Below are positions 6,849-8,964 of a stretch of 8,964 bases of DNA, piece after piece. The DNA lies in assembly GCA_002700125.1 (NCBI GenBank), contig PACM01000011.1, forward strand, positions 21,636 through 30,599, given 5' to 3'. Every line of letters begins with the position of its first letter. Within the stretch, counting starts at the first letter, position 1. The notes below the pieces were generated by a model that saw only the letters and a list, made by a program, of their open reading frames with translations, searched no databases and was not told the DNA's origin. A program made the translations under genes and the position numbers. This stretch comes from Dehalococcoidia bacterium (GTDB lineage: Bacteria > Chloroflexota > Dehalococcoidia > Lucifugimonadales > Lucifugimonadaceae).

Positions 6849-7898
6849 ATCTTCTAGATCTTTAAGCTCTAGGGTTTCCTCTTTAACATACTCCCTAGTG
6901 ATCTTTTTCCCCAAAACACTTTCTAGTTGATTAGGAGGAATACCATCTCCTGGAGATTTGAATTCTAGATCTTCCAAGGAGATATAGGTACCTTCTATAA
7001 TTTTTCTCTTCGCAACAATTTTTTTACCCATTTTGTATCGAGCTAGTTTTTCTTCTGAAAGGAGAACTTTATTGCCATCTCCTAGAGATAATCTGACGCT
7101 TTCCAGCTCATCAACGAGATATTTCATTAACTCAGGTGTCAAGGAAAATTGATGATCTGTTCCTTTTTGAGTTCTGTCCAAGGTAAAATGTTTCTCGATA
7201 AACCTTGCACCTAAAGCATATGCTGCTACTGGTATCGTGATTCCAGCATCGTGCCCAGAATACCCTATGACTATATTTGAAAATTTTTTTCTATAAGTTC
7301 TGATTACGTTCAGATTAATAGTTGCCGGTTTGGCTGGATATATTGAAGTACATTGCATTAAGACAATTTGAGAATTTAATTCTGTAGCGCGCTTAACTGT
7401 ATTTTCTACTTCCCAAAAATTAGAAGCTCCAGTGCTTATTATCATAGGTTTATTGAATTTCGCTATTTTTTCGATTAAGGGAATATTAGTTAGATCTCCT
7501 GATGCCACTTTGAAGCAAGGCACGCCTAGATCATTCAGAAAATCAGCACTCCTTAGGTCAAATGGGGTTGCAAAAAATGTAATACCTTGTTTTTTTGAAA
7601 AATCAAATAGTTTATTAAAATCATCGTCACTTAGTTCAAGTTTATCTCTATGTTCTCCATATGTTGTTGCGAAGCTTTGAGGACCTACATATGACGATGT
7701 GAACATTTCATTTGTGAAAATCTCTTTATTATTTCGTTTTTGGAATTTTACGGCTGACGCACCACTTTTTTGTGCAGCAACGATTAATTTTTTTGCATTT
7801 TCTAAGCTTCCTTGGTGGTTATTACCAATTTCTGCAATGACGAAACATTTTGATGCATCATTTACTAAAGTGTTATTAAAAATGATTTCTCTGGTCAT
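6846..7898 (-). CDS. neuB: NeuB-type nonulosonate (9-phosphate) synthase
   Basis: Condenses phosphoenolpyruvate with an aldose (or its 6-phosphate) to a nine-carbon 2-keto-3-deoxy acid; metal-dependent, cytosolic. 350 residues with the standard two parts: NeuB TIM barrel (about 17-275) and C-terminal SAF/antifreeze-like domain (about 290-345). Seen: IAEIGNNHQG (21-30), KFQKR (51-55), FFATPFD (108-114), FKVASGD (129-135), IISTGAS (153-159), MQCTSIYP (181-188), GYSGHDAG (212-219), EKHFTLDR (235-242), KGTDH (245-249), and SPGDGIPP (315-322) in the SAF domain. The YGEHRDKLELS segment (80-90), GYSGH and KGTDH resemble animal Neu5Ac-9-phosphate synthase (NANS) more than E. coli NeuB, which suggests a phosphorylated acceptor and fits the phosphatase next door. 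KGTDH is followed by FSLTP where NANS has ASLEP, so the acceptor may differ. First gene of the operon; a weak GAGAAG abuts the ATG. Confidence 0.94.
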   Translation of the reverse strand: MTREIIFNNTLVNDASKCFVIAEIGNNHQGSLENAKKLIVAAQKSGASAVKFQKRNNKEIFTNEMFTSSYVGPQSFATTYGEHRDKLELSDDDFNKLFDFSKKQGITFFATPFDLRSADFLNDLGVPCFKVASGDLTNIPLIEKIAKFNKPMIISTGASNFWEVENTVKRATELNSQIVLMQCTSIYPAKPATINLNVIRTYRKKFSNIVIGYSGHDAGITIPVAAYALGARFIEKHFTLDRTQKGTDHQFSLTPELMKYLVDELESVRLSLGDGNKVLLSEEKLARYKMGKKIVAKRKIIEGTYISLEDLEFKSPGDGIPPNQLESVLGKKITREYVKEETLELKDLED

Positions 7899-7915
7899 CT
7901 TCTCTACAATTTACT

Positions 7916-7930
7916 TAAAATACGATTTTA
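7916..7930. promoter_or_regulatory. Perfect palindrome with back-to-back -10-like boxes
   Basis: TAAAAT-ACG-ATTTTA is a perfect inverted repeat with 6-bp arms and a 3-bp centre, in the 50-bp gap between neuB and the divergent glycosyltransferase gene. Each arm, read on its own strand, is TAAAAT, five of six matches to the -10 consensus, and would give leaders of about 20 nt on both sides. It may be a symmetric two-way promoter or an operator. No -35 boxes are obvious, and AT-rich chance symmetry cannot be excluded. Confidence 0.35.
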
Positions 7931-7948
7931 TCCATTTAAATAGATATT

Positions 7949-8964
7949 TTGAAAATAGTTTACATTACAAACGCTAGATTACCGACTGAGAAAGCTCACG
8001 GAGTTCAAATAATGAAAATGAATGAAGCACTCTCAGGGTTAGGTCATGATATTACTTTAATACATCCCAAGCGTTTCCAGAAGGAAATTTCCCATAAAAA
8101 ACCTATATTTATTTTTTATGGAGTCCTGGAGACATTTCAGATTAAAACACTAAATTTTGTCGATCCATATTTAATCAGACCATTTTTGCCAAGGTTTATT
8201 TATAAATTTGTATCTTTTGTAACTGATTTTCTATGGGGATTAAAATCTATAGGGGAAGCTTTGAGATTAAATCCAGACCTTATAATGTTTCGAGACAATA
8301 CTCCTTTTAGTTTCTTGCTTGCTAGTTTAAGAAAAATTACTGTTGCTATTGAATTTCATGATATGCCACCTAAGATTGCAAGAAGAATTTTTAAGTATGC
8401 TATTCGAAAATCTACGAAAACTAAGTGTTTTTCTATTACAAGTATTTTGGCTAAAGATTTAGAAAAAGAATTAGGATTAGCTTCCAATACTATTAGCATC
8501 CTTCCTGACGCAGTAGATTTATCGATATTTAATAAGAAGGCAGTTATTAAACAAAACAAAGATAAACCGTTAATAACTTATTGCGGCTCTTTGAGTACTG
8601 CAAAAGGAGTGGATCTATTAATTGATTCTGCTAAGTTATTGCCAGAATTCAACATAAAGATAATAGGAGGACTTGATGAAGACATTTACAAATACTCTGA
8701 ACAAACAAAGTCCAATCATTTAGATAATGTTTTCTTTGAAGGGCAAATTTCTCCGAATCAGGTTCCTTTGCAACTACTTGAATCTGATATTTTGATTTTA
8801 CCGTCAAGTGGCAAATCAAAAAAATCCAGAGAATATACATCTGCTATGAAATTGTTCGAATATTTGGCTACTGGAGTTCCGATTCTGGCTTCTAATATAC
8901 CTTCGAATTCAGAGATTTTAGAATCAGAGAAGAATTGTGTCTTATTTGATCCGGATGATCCGCA
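7949..8964 (+). CDS. GT4-family glycosyltransferase, 3' end cut by window edge
   Basis: Retaining, GT-B-fold glycosyltransferase (family 4 type), which would transfer a sugar from a nucleotide-sugar donor during surface-glycan assembly, at the cytoplasmic face. I translated 338 codons with no stop up to the right edge; the family is usually 370-400 residues. Seen: N-terminal ARLPTEKAHGVQIMKMNEAL (9-28), a pattern shared by GT4 enzymes of this subgroup; FRDN (114-117); EFHD (135-138); LPDAVDLSIF (185-194); donor-site GSLSTAKGVDLL (213-224) with Lys219; IIGG (238-241); and MKLFEYLATGVPILASN (300-316) with Glu304. The start is TTG at 7949: an in-frame stop lies just upstream at 7937, and the TTG gives the expected MKIVYITNARLP beginning. 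The first in-frame ATG (8011) would cut into this conserved start. No ribosome site is seen. It is divergent from neuB, so it probably belongs to the same locus. Donor and acceptor are unknown. Confidence 0.9.
   Translation, partial: MKIVYITNARLPTEKAHGVQIMKMNEALSGLGHDITLIHPKRFQKEISHKKPIFIFYGVLETFQIKTLNFVDPYLIRPFLPRFIYKFVSFVTDFLWGLKSIGEALRLNPDLIMFRDNTPFSFLLASLRKITVAIEFHDMPPKIARRIFKYAIRKSTKTKCFSITSILAKDLEKELGLASNTISILPDAVDLSIFNKKAVIKQNKDKPLITYCGSLSTAKGVDLLIDSAKLLPEFNIKIIGGLDEDIYKYSEQTKSNHLDNVFFEGQISPNQVPLQLLESDILILPSSGKSKKSREYTSAMKLFEYLATGVPILASNIPSNSEILESEKNCVLFDPDDP

Noticed and set aside
8356..8840. Two minus-strand open frames of 63-67 codons near the right edge.
   Set aside because: Both are antisense to the well-supported glycosyltransferase coding frame.

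Overview
The window is AT-rich (roughly one third G+C by eye) and densely coded. It carries eight genes: two are cut by the window ends, six are complete, and none looks broken. No rRNA, tRNA, IS element or CRISPR array is visible. The gene set and the -10-like promoter boxes suggest a bacterium, probably a streamlined, low-GC free-living one. The FAD reductase of the geranylgeranyl-reductase family next to a thioredoxin-reductase-like gene would fit Chloroflexota or similar marine lineages, but this is a weak guess. Shine-Dalgarno signals are mostly weak or absent.

Left part (1-1590, minus strand): a thioredoxin-reductase-like flavoprotein is followed after 4 nt by homoserine kinase (thrB), which runs off the left edge. 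Middle (1675-2865, plus strand): a geranylgeranyl-reductase-family FAD oxidoreductase is divergent from trxB. It converges on the cluster to its right, and the two 3' ends overlap by 21 bp.

Right part (7898 down to 2845, minus strand): a tight five-gene operon for a CMP-activated nonulosonic (sialic-acid-like) sugar. The order is a NeuB-type synthase resembling the 9-phosphate enzymes, a KdsC-type HAD phosphatase, an SDR oxidoreductase, a NeuA-type CMP-sugar synthetase and a full-length transketolase-like enzyme. Adjacent genes overlap by 1 nt or are 6-12 nt apart. Synthase plus phosphatase plus cytidylyltransferase make a self-contained route: aldose-6-phosphate + PEP -> ulosonate-9-phosphate -> free acid -> CMP-sugar. 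The transketolase and SDR have no place in the textbook Neu5Ac or Kdn routes and suggest an unusual product. A divergent GT4 glycosyltransferase (7949 to the right edge) starts 50 bp from neuB across a small palindrome that could act as a two-way promoter or an operator. It suggests that a surface-glycan locus continues to the right.

The most interesting features are the transketolase and SDR embedded in the nonulosonate operon, the altered NADPH-binding motif in the thioredoxin reductase, and two divergent genes that each have a -10-like box exactly 7 nt before a GTG codon (possible leaderless transcripts).
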